Source of the DNA: G965267185 sp965267185
GTDB taxonomy: Bacteria > Pseudomonadota > Alphaproteobacteria > UBA6615
Direction: 5' to 3'
Assembly (NCBI GenBank): GCA_965267185.1
Contig: OZ253937.1
Span: forward strand, 558,001-622,000
Length of the DNA: 64,000 nucleotides
The notes under the pieces are model-generated. The model was given only the letters and a program-made list of their open reading frames with translations, was not told where the DNA came from and ran no database searches. Within the stretch, counting starts at the first letter, position 1, and each line of letters begins with the position of its first letter. Below are positions 50,580 to 60,024 of this stretch, one piece after another. Both the position numbers and the translations under genes were made by a program.

Positions 50580-53500
50580 TTACTCAGCCGGTGAGGGGGC
50601 GTGATCACCGCTGACCGCTCGCCGGCGGTCGCGCCACGCCGCGGCGTTCTCACGCAGCATGAGTGCGCTCGGCGTAATGATCAGCGTCAGCACCGTCGCG
50701 AAGGTCAGTCCGGCGGCAATCGCGGTGGCCAGTTGCACCCACCACTGGGTCGATGGCGAGCCTTGCGTGACCTCGCGGCTGACGAAATCGATATTGATCT
50801 GGAGCACCATCGGCAGCAGGCCGAGAATCGTCGTAACCGTCGTCAGCAGAACCGGACGTAGGCGTTGCGCCCCGGTTAACAGGATCGCTTTGCGCGGATC
50901 GGATATCTGTCGCCGTAGCCTGTCGTGGGTATCGATCAGGACGATATTGTTGTTCACCACGATACCAGCAAGGGCAATCACGCCGATGCCACTCATGACA
51001 ATGCCGAACGGCTGGCCGACGATAAGCAGCCCGAGCATCACGCCGACCGTCGACATGATCACTGCCGACAGGATGAGAAGTGCCGAGTAGAAACTGTTAA
51101 ACTGGGTGACCAGAATAATCGCCATCAGGAACAGAGCGACCGCGAACGCCTTCTTGAGGAAGTCTTGCGCCGCTTTCTGCTCTTCGTCTTCACCGCGGAA
51201 CTCCACATCGACCCGCGAATCGATATCGGCGGTCGTAAGCCAAGCCTTGATCTCTTGGACGACGTTGTCGGCGAGTATGCCCGGTTGCACGTCCGCCTCC
51301 ACGGTCATGACGCGGAACGTGTCGATCCGCCGGAGCTGCCCGGTGCGCGGTTTGGCGGTGCGCGTGACGAAGTTGCTGATCGGCACGAGGCCTTCGCTCG
51401 TTTGAATGCGTATTTCGTCGAGCTGGTCGATGGTCCGGTCGGCGATCGGATACCGGGCGACGATATCGATTTCCTCGTCACTATCGTCGGGCCGGTAGTC
51501 GGTGACCTTCATACCGTTGGTCACGAACTTAATCGCGTTACCGATCAGTTGGACATCGGCGCCGAATTTGGCCGCTTGCGCTCGGTCCACGGCGATTTCC
51601 CACTCGATGCCGGGAACGGGGCGGCTATCCTGAACGTCCTTGAGGCCGGGGATGCCGTCGACGAAACGACGGATCTTGGCAACTTCGCCGGCAAGCAATT
51701 CGGGATAGCGCGAGCTCAACTGTACCTGTACGGGCTTCCCGACCGGCGGGCCGGTCTCTTCCTTGCGGGTCTCGACAATGATCCCGGCAAGGTCGGACGT
51801 CCGCTCGATGATGTCTGCGAGGATGACATCGGCGGGACGCCGTAGTTGCCAGTCGCCGAACTCCACGCTCACCGTGCCGATAATGTCCTCCGCCTCATCG
51901 TCGCGGTTAGGCAGGTTGCCCGAGAGAGCATAAACGGAAGAGAGCTCGCCGCGTTCATTGCGCAGTTTCAAAATGCGGCGCTCGACCTCGCCGACAAGTT
52001 GCGCTTTCTCGATAACCGATAGGTTGCCGCGCGCATGAATCTGAATCGCGGCTTGCTCGGGCTCAACATCGGGGAAGAACTCGACGCCTTTGCCAAGCAT
52101 GCCGTAGAGCGCCCACGACCCTACCAGCAGCATAGCGGCACCCGCGAGCACGAAGCCGGGAGCCGAGAGGGCGCGGGATAGAACGCGTACGTAGAGGCCG
52201 GTACCGCCGGTCAATTTACTGACGTCGAAATCGCCATCGTCGGCGACGTTTCGATACACTTCCGAACCTGCATTTGCGGGCTCGGAGACGGCTTGATAAG
52301 CGCGTTGGCCGACGCGAAGACCGCTCCGGAGGCCTGCGATAGCGCCCGCGATAGCGGCTGCCGCTGTTGGCAGGCCAACTAGCGGGCCGGCCGGCAGGCC
52401 GACGATTTGGCTCAACACGATAAAGGCTAGTACGCCTGCGAGCGCACCGCCGCCGGCAACGAAGGAGACCAGCACGAACGCGCGGGTAACGGTGGCGAAC
52501 CGGGCGCCGAGCACCGGTATGAACAACAGGGCCATGGCCAGCGACGCGGTAAGAGTCGCCACCAGAGTGATGGGCAGAAATTTCATGAATTCGCCGACGA
52601 TCCCAGGCCAGAAGAGCAGGGGCGCAAACGCGGCCAATGTCGTCGCGGTTGAGGCGATGATCGGCCACGCCATGCGCTTGGCGGCCTGGGCGTAGGCGCT
52701 GCTCATGGGTTCGCCCTCGCGCAGCTTTCGGTCGGCGTACTCGGTAACGACAATGGCGCCGTCGACCAACATGCCGACCGAGAGGATGAGCGAGAACAGA
52801 ACGACGATGTTGACGGTTAGCCCAAGCGCGTCGAGCACAAGTATCGCGGTCAGGAAGGAACCGGGTATGGCGATCGCGACAAGGATACCGGAACGCAGGC
52901 CTAAGGCGGCGATCACCGCGATCATCACCAGCAGCACTGCACTCAGAACGTTGTTCTGAAGATCGCGCAGCATATCTTTGATTTGTATCGATTTATCCTG
53001 CGAGTAGGTCACCACGACGGACTCGGGCCAGGTGAGGCGCTCGGTCTCGACGACTTCGCGAACCTTGCTGACGGTCTCGATGATGTTCTCACCGGTCCGT
53101 TTCGAGACTTCCAACGCAACAGCCGGCCGGCCGTTGACCCGTGCCAGGGTCTCACGGTCGCGGAAGTTACGGCGGATCGACGCGATATCGCGAAATGTGA
53201 CGACCGCGTCCTCATTCACCTTGACCGGCATTTCGAGAACGTCTTCGACCGTCTCGAACAGTCCGGGTACCTTGATGGCAAAGCGGCCCTGCCCGGTGTC
53301 CAGGGCCCCGGCGGCGATGAGCTGATTGGAGCGCGTTAATAGATCGATGACGCTGGCGGGATCGAGGCCATAGCTTTCCACTAGAGTTGGATCGACTACG
53401 ATTTCCACCAGCTCGTCGCGGTCGCCGCCGATCTCCGCTTCGAGCACCTCCGGAATGCCTTCGATTGAATCCTGTAGATCGCGCGCCAGGCGCATCAGCG

Positions 53501-53951
53501 TGCGTTCGGGCACGTCGCCCGACAATGTCACCACGAAGATCGGAAACAGGCTGAGGTTGACTTCATTGACGGTCGGTTCGTCAGCGTCGTCGGGCAGGTC
53601 GGGTTTAACCAGATCAACCTTCTCGCGGACATCGTCGAGGGCGCGGTCGACATTGAAGCCGGCCTCGAACTCCATCAGCACATTGCCGCCGCCCTGATAC
53701 GCCGTCGAGCGGATCTCCTTGATCCCCTCGATCGAGCGCATCTCGCTTTCCATCGGCCGTACGAGCAGGCGCTCGGAATCTTCCGGCGAAATGCCCTCAT
53801 GGTTGAGGGTGACATAGATGATCGGAATGTTGACGTCGGGGTCGGCTTCCTTGGGGATCGAATTGAAGGCGAACCCGCCGGCGATGAGCAGGAGGACGAG
53901 CGACGCGATAACGGTGCGCGAGCGGTTCAGCCCGGCATCGATCAGGCTCAT
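50580..53951 (-). CDS. RND-family multidrug efflux permease
   Basis: This 1123-aa inner-membrane pump has the AcrB-type plan: N-terminal helix, two large periplasmic loops, and repeated helical bundles. The proton-relay helix reads GMLVDGAIVVTEYAD with one Asp instead of the double Asp of AcrB. Between the first and second halves (about residues 490-600) there is extra sequence, including two or more hydrophobic stretches (LVSFVAGGGALAGVLAFIVL, AAAAIAGAIAGL), that makes the protein longer than usual. It overlaps the adaptor gene by 4 bp; substrate unknown. Confidence 0.9.
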   Translation of the reverse strand: MSLIDAGLNRSRTVIASLVLLLIAGGFAFNSIPKEADPDVNIPIIYVTLNHEGISPEDSERLLVRPMESEMRSIEGIKEIRSTAYQGGGNVLMEFEAGFNVDRALDDVREKVDLVKPDLPDDADEPTVNEVNLSLFPIFVVTLSGDVPERTLMRLARDLQDSIEGIPEVLEAEIGGDRDELVEIVVDPTLVESYGLDPASVIDLLTRSNQLIAAGALDTGQGRFAIKVPGLFETVEDVLEMPVKVNEDAVVTFRDIASIRRNFRDRETLARVNGRPAVALEVSKRTGENIIETVSKVREVVETERLTWPESVVVTYSQDKSIQIKDMLRDLQNNVLSAVLLVMIAVIAALGLRSGILVAIAIPGSFLTAILVLDALGLTVNIVVLFSLILSVGMLVDGAIVVTEYADRKLREGEPMSSAYAQAAKRMAWPIIASTATTLAAFAPLLFWPGIVGEFMKFLPITLVATLTASLAMALLFIPVLGARFATVTRAFVLVSFVAGGGALAGVLAFIVLSQIVGLPAGPLVGLPTAAAAIAGAIAGLRSGLRVGQRAYQAVSEPANAGSEVYRNVADDGDFDVSKLTGGTGLYVRVLSRALSAPGFVLAGAAMLLVGSWALYGMLGKGVEFFPDVEPEQAAIQIHARGNLSVIEKAQLVGEVERRILKLRNERGELSSVYALSGNLPNRDDEAEDIIGTVSVEFGDWQLRRPADVILADIIERTSDLAGIIVETRKEETGPPVGKPVQVQLSSRYPELLAGEVAKIRRFVDGIPGLKDVQDSRPVPGIEWEIAVDRAQAAKFGADVQLIGNAIKFVTNGMKVTDYRPDDSDEEIDIVARYPIADRTIDQLDEIRIQTSEGLVPISNFVTRTAKPRTGQLRRIDTFRVMTVEADVQPGILADNVVQEIKAWLTTADIDSRVDVEFRGEDEEQKAAQDFLKKAFAVALFLMAIILVTQFNSFYSALLILSAVIMSTVGVMLGLLIVGQPFGIVMSGIGVIALAGIVVNNNIVLIDTHDRLRRQISDPRKAILLTGAQRLRPVLLTTVTTILGLLPMVLQINIDFVSREVTQGSPSTQWWVQLATAIAAGLTFATVLTLIITPSALMLRENAAAWRDRRRAVSGDHAPSPAE

Positions 53952-55051
53952 GAAGCACCCCCAGAGGGCTCGGTGCTGCTGGCTAGTACGGGCCGAACCC
54001 GTTCGCCTTCAGCTACGAATTCCTGTCCGACAACGATCAAGCGAACCTTATCCGGCAGGCCGCCGATCCAAACCCCCTCGGCTTCGTCGGCAAGGATCTC
54101 GACAGGCTTGAACCGCACCCTGTCGCTATCGTCGACTGTCCGAACGCCGACCACGCCCGTATCGTCGAGCGTGAGGACCGACGGGGAGACGAAGTGAGCG
54201 CGGCTCTCGCCCCGCGGGAATTCGATCTCGGCGGTGATCCCGTCGCGGACCTTGTAGTCTGGATTGGCGATTTCAAGCTCGACCCGATAGGTACGAGTTT
54301 GCGGATCGGCGACCGGCGCAATGAATCGAATCACGCCGGTATAGATGCTGCCATCGATCAGGGTCACGGTCGCCGTGCTCCCCTGGTTCAAAGCGCCGAT
54401 CTGACGCTCCGACACGCTACCGACCGCCAAAACTGGATCGAGGTCGACAATCGTTGCGGCGACGTCGCCGACCTGGACGAAATCGCCGAGTTCGACATGG
54501 CCCTCGTCGACGATGCCGTCAAACGGCACCCGCACTTGTGTACGGGCCAAGTCGATTTCCATCTGCTCGACGACCGCCCGCGCGGCATCGAGTTGCGCCT
54601 GCGCACCGGCGGTCTCGGTGGTCGAGCGAAACCCCTTATCGTTCAGTTTACGCGCCGCCGCATATTCGAGCTCGCGTTGCTTCAGCAATGCTTTTGCCTC
54701 GGCGAGCTTGGCCTGCCGCTCGTCGATTTTCAGACGCGCAATAACATCATTCTCGGTAACCGCGTCACCGCGCGCGGCGAGCACTTCGACGACTTGGCCC
54801 TCGGTCTCCGCACGTAGTTCAACGGTGCGCGACGCTTGAGTGCGCCCAGTAACGGTCACAACCGCGTTCCGCGAGCGTGCCGCAAGGTCGGCGACCCGCA
54901 CGGCCATGGGTGTCGCAGCCGTCTCTTCAATAACCGAGGCGGTAGCCTGTTCGGCGCCGTTGGCGTCCTGGCCGATTTGGCCCGACACGATCCAGCCCGC
55001 TGCGACCAGCGCGATAGCGCCCGCGATCAAAGGTGATTTGCCAATTTTCAT
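53948..55051 (-). CDS. RND efflux periplasmic adaptor (HlyD/MFP family)
   Basis: This 367-aa membrane-fusion protein has an N-terminal anchor (about residues 6-26), a split biotinyl-lipoyl domain (VELRAETEGQVVEVLAARGD and VRVPFDGIVDEGHVELGDFV), a coiled-coil hairpin between them, and beta-barrel segments. It links the pump to an outer-membrane channel, which is not encoded here. ATG 55051 has AGGAG upstream; a TTG six bases earlier is the alternative. Confidence 0.9.
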   Translation of the reverse strand: MKIGKSPLIAGAIALVAAGWIVSGQIGQDANGAEQATASVIEETAATPMAVRVADLAARSRNAVVTVTGRTQASRTVELRAETEGQVVEVLAARGDAVTENDVIARLKIDERQAKLAEAKALLKQRELEYAAARKLNDKGFRSTTETAGAQAQLDAARAVVEQMEIDLARTQVRVPFDGIVDEGHVELGDFVQVGDVAATIVDLDPVLAVGSVSERQIGALNQGSTATVTLIDGSIYTGVIRFIAPVADPQTRTYRVELEIANPDYKVRDGITAEIEFPRGESRAHFVSPSVLTLDDTGVVGVRTVDDSDRVRFKPVEILADEAEGVWIGGLPDKVRLIVVGQEFVAEGERVRPVLASSTEPSGGAS

Positions 55052-55062
55052 TGCCAACTCTC

Positions 55063-55608
55063 CTATTCTGCAACGGCGCGCTCAGGCAGGAGCGAGGCAC
55101 CGACCAGTTCGTAGCGGTGCTCTTCGATGTATTCCGCCATTGCTTTATAGATCGCTAGCGCATAGCCGTTGATGAAGGCTTCGCTCGAATGGGTAAAGCC
55201 ATTGCTGGCGCACCCTTCGAGCCGCTCGACGGCGCTGTCCAAGACCGCCACGCGCTCATCGATCATGGCCTCGAGCGCGCTTGGCGATAGAAGGTGAGCG
55301 AACATCATGCGAAATAGAAAATCGGAACGCACTTTGTCGGGTTCCGTCGGTTCTTCTAGCGCATCGAGCAGGGATAAGCGGCCGCTCGCCGTGAGACTAT
55401 AGACTTTTTTGTCAGGCCTGCCTTCCTGTGCGTACTGAGTGACGGTGACCAAGCCGTCCTTCAATAATTGCGCGAGCGCAGGATAAATCGAGCCGAAGCC
55501 GATTTCCTGAATGTGGGCAAACGGGCCGTCTTCAAACGCTTTTTTGATTTCGTAGCCGGATGCATCGCCGCGCGTCAAAACGCTGAGGCAGAGGGTTTTA
55601 GTATCCAT
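55063..55608 (-). CDS. PadR-family transcriptional regulator
   Basis: This 181-aa protein has the PadR winged-helix domain (about residues 3-85: LCLSVLTRGDASGYEIKKAFED, GSIYPALAQLLKDGLVTV, KKVYSLTASGRLSL) and a C-terminal helical dimerisation part. It is the first gene of the padR-adaptor-pump operon, 11 bp before the adaptor, and probably represses it until a drug-like ligand binds. ATG 55608 begins the conserved helix. Confidence 0.9.
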   Translation of the reverse strand: MDTKTLCLSVLTRGDASGYEIKKAFEDGPFAHIQEIGFGSIYPALAQLLKDGLVTVTQYAQEGRPDKKVYSLTASGRLSLLDALEEPTEPDKVRSDFLFRMMFAHLLSPSALEAMIDERVAVLDSAVERLEGCASNGFTHSSEAFINGYALAIYKAMAEYIEEHRYELVGASLLPERAVAE

Positions 55609-55681
55609 AGATCGACCCAATTGCAATTTTGCCGGTAATTCTATTCCTAGCCGGCATATCGAGTCACGTACTATTTATACT

Positions 55682-55706
55682 AATATATATCTAACTGATA
55701 TATATT
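55682..55706. promoter_or_regulatory. Candidate PadR operator (perfect inverted repeat)
   Basis: AATATATATC and GATATATATT form a perfect 10-bp inverted repeat with a 5-bp centre, about 74 bp upstream of the padR start. It is symmetric and AT-rich like known operators of PadR-type dimers, although AT-rich promoter DNA gives such repeats by chance more easily. Confidence 0.45.
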
Positions 55707-55863
55707 CAATCTGTTTCCTGTGGACGGGCGTTAACCATATACGGGCGACGGAAGGCTGCGGAACGCCACAAGTTGCCGCAATAATGCGGATGGTTAATGA
55801 CAATGTGCTTAACGCCGCCATCAAAATCCTGATAGCGCGCGCCAAGCAAAATCGAGGAAATTG

Positions 55864-57060
55864 TTAGCTAGCGGGGACTAGGCATTCACGCATTGATGCG
55901 GCGAGGTTCTCCATCAGGCGGAAATAGGCGTCGGGGCCGGGGGCAATGTTCACGCCAAGGGGGTCCAACTCTCCGGCATTTGCGGCTGTGCTTTCGACCA
56001 GGCTCCGTACGATCGCCGGTTCGAACTGGGGTTCGGAAAAGACGCAAACAGCGCCGTTATCGGCGATCCGGTCGCGCAACTCCGCAATTCGTCTAGCGCC
56101 GGGCTGGCGGTCGGGCGCCACCGTTATGCTGCCGACAGCATTGGTGCCGAACCGGTCTTCGAAGTAGTGGTAGGCGTCATGGAAGACGAGATAGGGACGA
56201 TTCTGGATGGGCTGGAGCCGTTCCCGCAGCGCGGTTTCCAACACCTCAAGCTGGGTTTCCAGCGTTTCGCCGTTGGCGGCGTAGACAGCGGCGTTGTCGG
56301 GATCGATGGCGCTCAGCTTAGCGACAATGGCCTCGACCATGTGATGGGCGTTTTCGGGATCGAGCCAGATATGGAGATTGTGCTCGCCGTGAGCGTGGTC
56401 GTCGTGATCGCCATGTTCGGCGTGGGCCGTTTCTTCATGCTCGTGATCATGATGTCCGTCCTCGCGGGCAGCCCCCTTGTGACCGTGTTCATCGTGGTCG
56501 TGTTTATCGTGATCATGGGCCGCTTCTGCATGGCTGTCTTCGTCATGGTCGTGGCGGTGAGCCGCGTCCTCGTGACCGTCGTCGTCGTGGTCGTGCTGAT
56601 GAGTTGCCTCTTTATGATCCTCTTCTCCGTGATCATGGGTCGCTTCTTCATGGCTGTCATCGTGATCGCCGTGCCCGTGGACGTCCCATGCCCCGCCTTC
56701 GCGGGCCCGAAGCAAATGGATGCCTTCGGCGTCGGCAAGCTCGACGACTGCGGTGTCGCGTCCAAGCGCCTCCAGCGGCTTTGCGAGAAAGCTCTCCATA
56801 TCCTCGCCGATCCAGAAGATCGCGTCAGCATTGCTCAAGGCGCGCGCCTCCGATGGCCGCAACGTGTAGGTATGAGGCGACGCTCCGCCGCGTAGGAGAA
56901 GCCGTGGCTCGCCGACTCCCTTCATAACGCCGGCCACGAGCGAATGGACGGGGAGAATGGAAACAACGACATCCGGTTCCGCATGCGCGCTCGGCGCAGA
57001 CAGGCTCAACACTGCGCCGGCGGACAGCGTACCTAGAAGAAGCTTCAAACGGCTTGTCAT
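55864..57060 (-). CDS. znuA: Zinc ABC transporter substrate-binding protein ZnuA
   Basis: This 398-aa periplasmic protein captures zinc. It has a signal peptide (ending SAHA), the cluster-A-I fold with VVSILPVHSLVAGVMKGVGEP, the ligand segment GGASPHTYTLRP, and a very long His/Asp-rich loop (about residues 130-230) of HDHD-type repeats, longer than in typical ZnuA. LHIWLDPENAHHMVEAI and YLVFHDAYHYFEDRFG supply the further zinc ligands. ATG 57060 is the likely start, GTG 57069 the alternative. It is divergent from zur. Confidence 0.92.
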   Translation of the reverse strand: MTSRLKLLLGTLSAGAVLSLSAPSAHAEPDVVVSILPVHSLVAGVMKGVGEPRLLLRGGASPHTYTLRPSEARALSNADAIFWIGEDMESFLAKPLEALGRDTAVVELADAEGIHLLRAREGGAWDVHGHGDHDDSHEEATHDHGEEDHKEATHQHDHDDDGHEDAAHRHDHDEDSHAEAAHDHDKHDHDEHGHKGAAREDGHHDHEHEETAHAEHGDHDDHAHGEHNLHIWLDPENAHHMVEAIVAKLSAIDPDNAAVYAANGETLETQLEVLETALRERLQPIQNRPYLVFHDAYHYFEDRFGTNAVGSITVAPDRQPGARRIAELRDRIADNGAVCVFSEPQFEPAIVRSLVESTAANAGELDPLGVNIAPGPDAYFRLMENLAASMRECLVPAS

Positions 57061-57080
57061 AATCTCCACATCCCTATAAT

Positions 57081-57120
57081 TGTTATACTATAACATTTTA
57101 TGTGATGATATAATATAACA
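57081..57120. promoter_or_regulatory. Two Zur boxes between znuA and zur
   Basis: TGTTATACTATAACA (57081-57095) is a perfect 7-1-7 inverted repeat. TGATATAATATAACA (57106-57120) is a near match with one arm base changed. Both lie in the 98-bp divergent promoter region and resemble alphaproteobacterial Zur operators, so Zur should repress both transcripts when zinc is plentiful. Confidence 0.7.
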
Positions 57121-57158
57121 CCTGAAACGGCAAGCCCGGTGGGAGCGGTAATCGAACC

Positions 57159-57644
57159 ATGGCGGCACAAAAGGCGACACCCCGCGCGTGGCGGCGCGAT
57201 CACGATCACGGCCAATGCGTCGATGACGCGTTGTCCATGGCACAAAAGTTATGTGTTCAGCGTGGCGTGCGGTTAACGCCCATCCGCCAGCGCGTTTTGG
57301 AACTGGTGTGGCAAAGCCACCAGCCAGTCGGTGCCTACGCACTGTTGGATGAAATCAAACCAGAGCATGGGGCGGCCGCGCCGCCGACCGTGTACCGGGC
57401 GCTCGACTTTCTGATGGAGCAGGGGCTGGTCCACCGCATCCAAAGCCTCAATGCCTATGTAGGCTGCAGCGATCCGGAACACCCCCATAAGGGCATCTTC
57501 CTCATTTGTAACGATTGCGGCGATGCGCTTGAAATGGACGACGATTCCGTCGCCGACACCATCACCCGCTTCGCTGCGGGCCTCGGTTTTCAGCTGACCT
57601 CCCAGTCGGTGGAGGCGGCCGGGCTGTGTCCAAGCTGCCAATAG
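57159..57644 (+). CDS. zur: Zinc uptake regulator Zur (Fur family)
   Basis: This 161-aa repressor has a winged-helix DNA-binding part (about residues 25-90, RLTPIRQRVLELVWQSHQPVGA and APPTVYRALDFLMEQGLV) and a dimerisation domain with the structural-zinc pairs CNDCGD and CPSCQ. The His/Asp-rich start (RRDHDHGQC) is unusual. It leads the zur-znuC-znuB operon, divergent from znuA. Confidence 0.9.
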   Translation: MAAQKATPRAWRRDHDHGQCVDDALSMAQKLCVQRGVRLTPIRQRVLELVWQSHQPVGAYALLDEIKPEHGAAAPPTVYRALDFLMEQGLVHRIQSLNAYVGCSDPEHPHKGIFLICNDCGDALEMDDDSVADTITRFAAGLGFQLTSQSVEAAGLCPSCQ

Positions 57645-57663
57645 CGTTTACCGGGTAATAGAA

Positions 57664-58440
57664 ATGGACGGTCCCATGAAAGCGGTCCCGCTTATCGAGG
57701 TCGAAGGCCTGGAGGTGCGGGCGGGCGGTAAGGTTCTGGTAAGTGGGATAGACCTGACCGTTTCGGCAGGCGAGGTCGTGACCTTAATCGGCCCGAACGG
57801 GGCGGGGAAGACCACGATTGTCCGGGCCGTTCTCGGCATGCTGCGGCCAGCTTCGGGGTCGGTGCACCAGCGCCCCGGTATCACCATCGGGTATATGCCA
57901 CAGCGGCTGGCGGTCGACCGGAATTTGCCGCTCACCGTTCGCCGGTTCCTCGGCCTGGCGGGCAAGTTCGAGCCGGGCCAGCGCCGGCAAGTGCTCGAAG
58001 AAACCGGCATTGGCCACATCATCGACAGCAGCATCCACGATATCTCCGGCGGCGAGTGGCAGCGCATGCTGCTCGCCCGCGCGCTGCTGCGCAAACCGGA
58101 CCTGTTGGTTTTGGACGAACCCGTTCAGGCGGTCGACATAACCGGGCAGGCTGAGCTCTACCACCTGATCTCCGAGCTGCGCGATAGGTATAGTTGCGGC
58201 ATCCTTATGGTGTCGCACGATCTTCATCTGGTGATGTCGGCGACGGATAAGGTGCTGTGCGTCAACACCCATCTTTGTTGCGCCGGCCATCCCGACGATG
58301 TCAGCAAAGACCCCAACTATGTCGCTCTGTTCGGACCGACGGTGGCGGAAAACATTGCACTCTACCGGCACCACCATGATCACGACCATTCGGTCGATGG
58401 CAGCGTAGTGAGCCACGAGGACGGGCATCGTCATGGATGA
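57664..58440 (+). CDS. znuC: Zinc ABC transporter ATP-binding protein ZnuC
   Basis: This 258-aa ATPase has Walker A GPNGAGKTT (about residues 41-49), the signature DISGGEWQRMLLARALL, Walker B LLVLDEPVQAVD, and a His-rich tail (HHHDHDH and DGHRHG). It powers ZnuB. It lies 19 bp after zur and overlaps znuB by 8 bp. Confidence 0.93.
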   Translation: MDGPMKAVPLIEVEGLEVRAGGKVLVSGIDLTVSAGEVVTLIGPNGAGKTTIVRAVLGMLRPASGSVHQRPGITIGYMPQRLAVDRNLPLTVRRFLGLAGKFEPGQRRQVLEETGIGHIIDSSIHDISGGEWQRMLLARALLRKPDLLVLDEPVQAVDITGQAELYHLISELRDRYSCGILMVSHDLHLVMSATDKVLCVNTHLCCAGHPDDVSKDPNYVALFGPTVAENIALYRHHHDHDHSVDGSVVSHEDGHRHG

Positions 58441-59227
58441 TTTCCTGGTTCGTGCGCTTCTTGCCGGCCTCGGCGTGGCGGCTTTGACCGGACCGCTGGG
58501 CGCGTTCGTCGTCTGGCGCCGCATGTCGTTTTTCGGCGCGGCACTGTCTCATTCGGCGCTGCTTGGTGTGGCGTTGGGGCTTCTGCTGGGCATCGACTTG
58601 ACCCTGGGCGTCGTTATCACCTGCGCCGTTGTCGCCGTTCTCCTGGTCGGGATCGAGCGCCGCGTCAAACTGGCGACAGATACCATCCTCGGTATTCTCG
58701 CTCACGGCGCGCTGGCTCTCGGCCTGATTGCGGTCTCTTTCCTAGAGCGCATCCGCTTTGATCTCGTCGGGTTTCTGTTCGGTGACATTCTGGCGGTCGT
58801 GCCGGCCGATCTGGCCTGGATCTACGGTGGCGGTGCGGTCGTGCTGCTAATTTTATGGCGGCTTTGGCGCCCGCTTTTGTCGGCGACCGTTCACGAAGAC
58901 CTGGCGCGCGCCGAAGGCGTTCCCGTCGACCGGGTCAATCTGATCTTTCTTCTCTGCATCGCCTTGGTCGTGGCGACCGCGATGAAAGTCGTCGGTATTT
59001 TGTTGGTGGCGGCCCTGCTGATCATTCCCGCTGCCACGGCCCGGCCGATCAGCCGCACACCGGAGCAAATGGCCTTTGCCGCTGTCGGGATCGGCTGGCT
59101 TTCGGTGAGCGGTGGGCTGGCGCTCTCGCTTGGCCTCGATACGCCGGCCGGCCCCTCGATCATTACCGTCGCGCTGGCGCTATTCGTCGTTGCCGCTAGC
59201 GCTTTGGCGGTTCGCCGCTCGAGTTAG
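58433..59227 (+). CDS. znuB: Zinc ABC transporter permease ZnuB
   Basis: This 264-aa membrane protein has about eight helices and the family segment GPLGAFVVWRRMSFFGAALSHSALLGVALG (quoted in part: residues about 20-50) plus MKVVGILLVAALLIIPAATAR. With ZnuA and ZnuC it forms the zinc importer. It is the last gene of the operon. Confidence 0.93.
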   Translation: MDDFLVRALLAGLGVAALTGPLGAFVVWRRMSFFGAALSHSALLGVALGLLLGIDLTLGVVITCAVVAVLLVGIERRVKLATDTILGILAHGALALGLIAVSFLERIRFDLVGFLFGDILAVVPADLAWIYGGGAVVLLILWRLWRPLLSATVHEDLARAEGVPVDRVNLIFLLCIALVVATAMKVVGILLVAALLIIPAATARPISRTPEQMAFAAVGIGWLSVSGGLALSLGLDTPAGPSIITVALALFVVAASALAVRRSS

Positions 59228-59327
59228 GGAAACCGGTCATCCCGAAGCGATGCCCTTGTGAGGCATTTAGTTAAAACTCCAATTGAAATCAGTCACTTAC
59301 TAGAGATATTTACAGTAAAATCGCGTA

Positions 59328-59777
59328 ATGCGATTACTGGGTCTCATATCCGCTTGGCTGTCGAGCGATCCCTCCCGCGGCGTCACAGGCGTGCCTTACG
59401 TGATTGACGGCGACACGTTGGCATTTGGGCGGAAACGGATCCGTATATGGGGCATTGATGCCCCCGAGTTGGACACATGGCCGGGCCGGCAGGCGCGCGC
59501 ATTCCTAATCGGAAAACTCGCCGGGCAGCGGGTTACCTACGTCGATACGGGCGAGAGAAGCTACGGACGTATCGTCGCCAAGTGCTATGTGGGTCGGGAA
59601 GATATTGCGTGGTGGCTTGTTAAAGCTGGCCATGCCATCGATTGGCCAAAGTTTTCCGGCGGTTATTACCGGTCCGGCACGTCCCACCAACTCAGACGGT
59701 TTATCATCGCATACCGCCGAAGAAACCGGGAATTTTCGCCTAGCCGCACCTTGCCATTTGCTGTCAAGCGTCGCTGA
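59328..59777 (+). CDS. Thermonuclease (SNase-like) family protein
   Basis: This 149-aa protein has the staphylococcal-nuclease-fold signature VIDGDTLAFGRKRIRIWGI, then DAPELDTW and DTGERSYGRIVAKCYVGRED, with the Asp, Arg and Glu positions of the nuclease site largely kept. It ends with a basic tail. No signal peptide is evident, so it may act in the cytoplasm or be exported by other means. The gene has an AT-rich leader and converges on a tRNA gene. Confidence 0.75.
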   Translation: MRLLGLISAWLSSDPSRGVTGVPYVIDGDTLAFGRKRIRIWGIDAPELDTWPGRQARAFLIGKLAGQRVTYVDTGERSYGRIVAKCYVGREDIAWWLVKAGHAIDWPKFSGGYYRSGTSHQLRRFIIAYRRRNREFSPSRTLPFAVKRR

Positions 59778-59791
59778 GCTTCTGACGGTGT

Positions 59792-59865
59792 TGGCTGGGG
59801 GAACTGGATTCGAACCAGTATTGACGGAGTCAGAGTCCGCAGTCCTACCATTAGACGATCCCCCA
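59792..59865 (-). tRNA. tRNA-Gln (anticodon CUG)
   Basis: The minus strand folds into a complete cloverleaf of 74 nt with an encoded CCA end. Acceptor arms TGGGGGA and TCCCCCA pair fully. The anticodon stem GCGGA/TCCGT holds the loop CTCTGAC, giving anticodon CUG for CAG codons. The T-arm contains GGTTCGAATCC. Confidence 0.93.
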
Positions 59866-60024
59866 CCATTGTGGGCGCCGGGTGTTTATCATATATGCCT
59901 CAGCCTGTGTAGCGCTCACATTCTCGTCTCTGCTGTTTGCCTACGCGCCCGTGCGCGGTAAGATCGTAAAAATATCGATATTTTTGAAGCAACGATTAAC
60001 GTTATGAGACCGGGGGAGTAGCGG

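Noticed and set aside
50925..51845. Plus-strand open frame of 306 codons within the RND pump
   Set aside because: It is a reverse-strand shadow of the efflux permease, whose frame is confirmed by family motifs throughout.
56167..56895. Plus-strand frame rich in Val and Ile opposite znuA
   Set aside because: The hydrophobic repeats are only the antisense reading of the His/Asp-rich codons of ZnuA, not a membrane protein gene.
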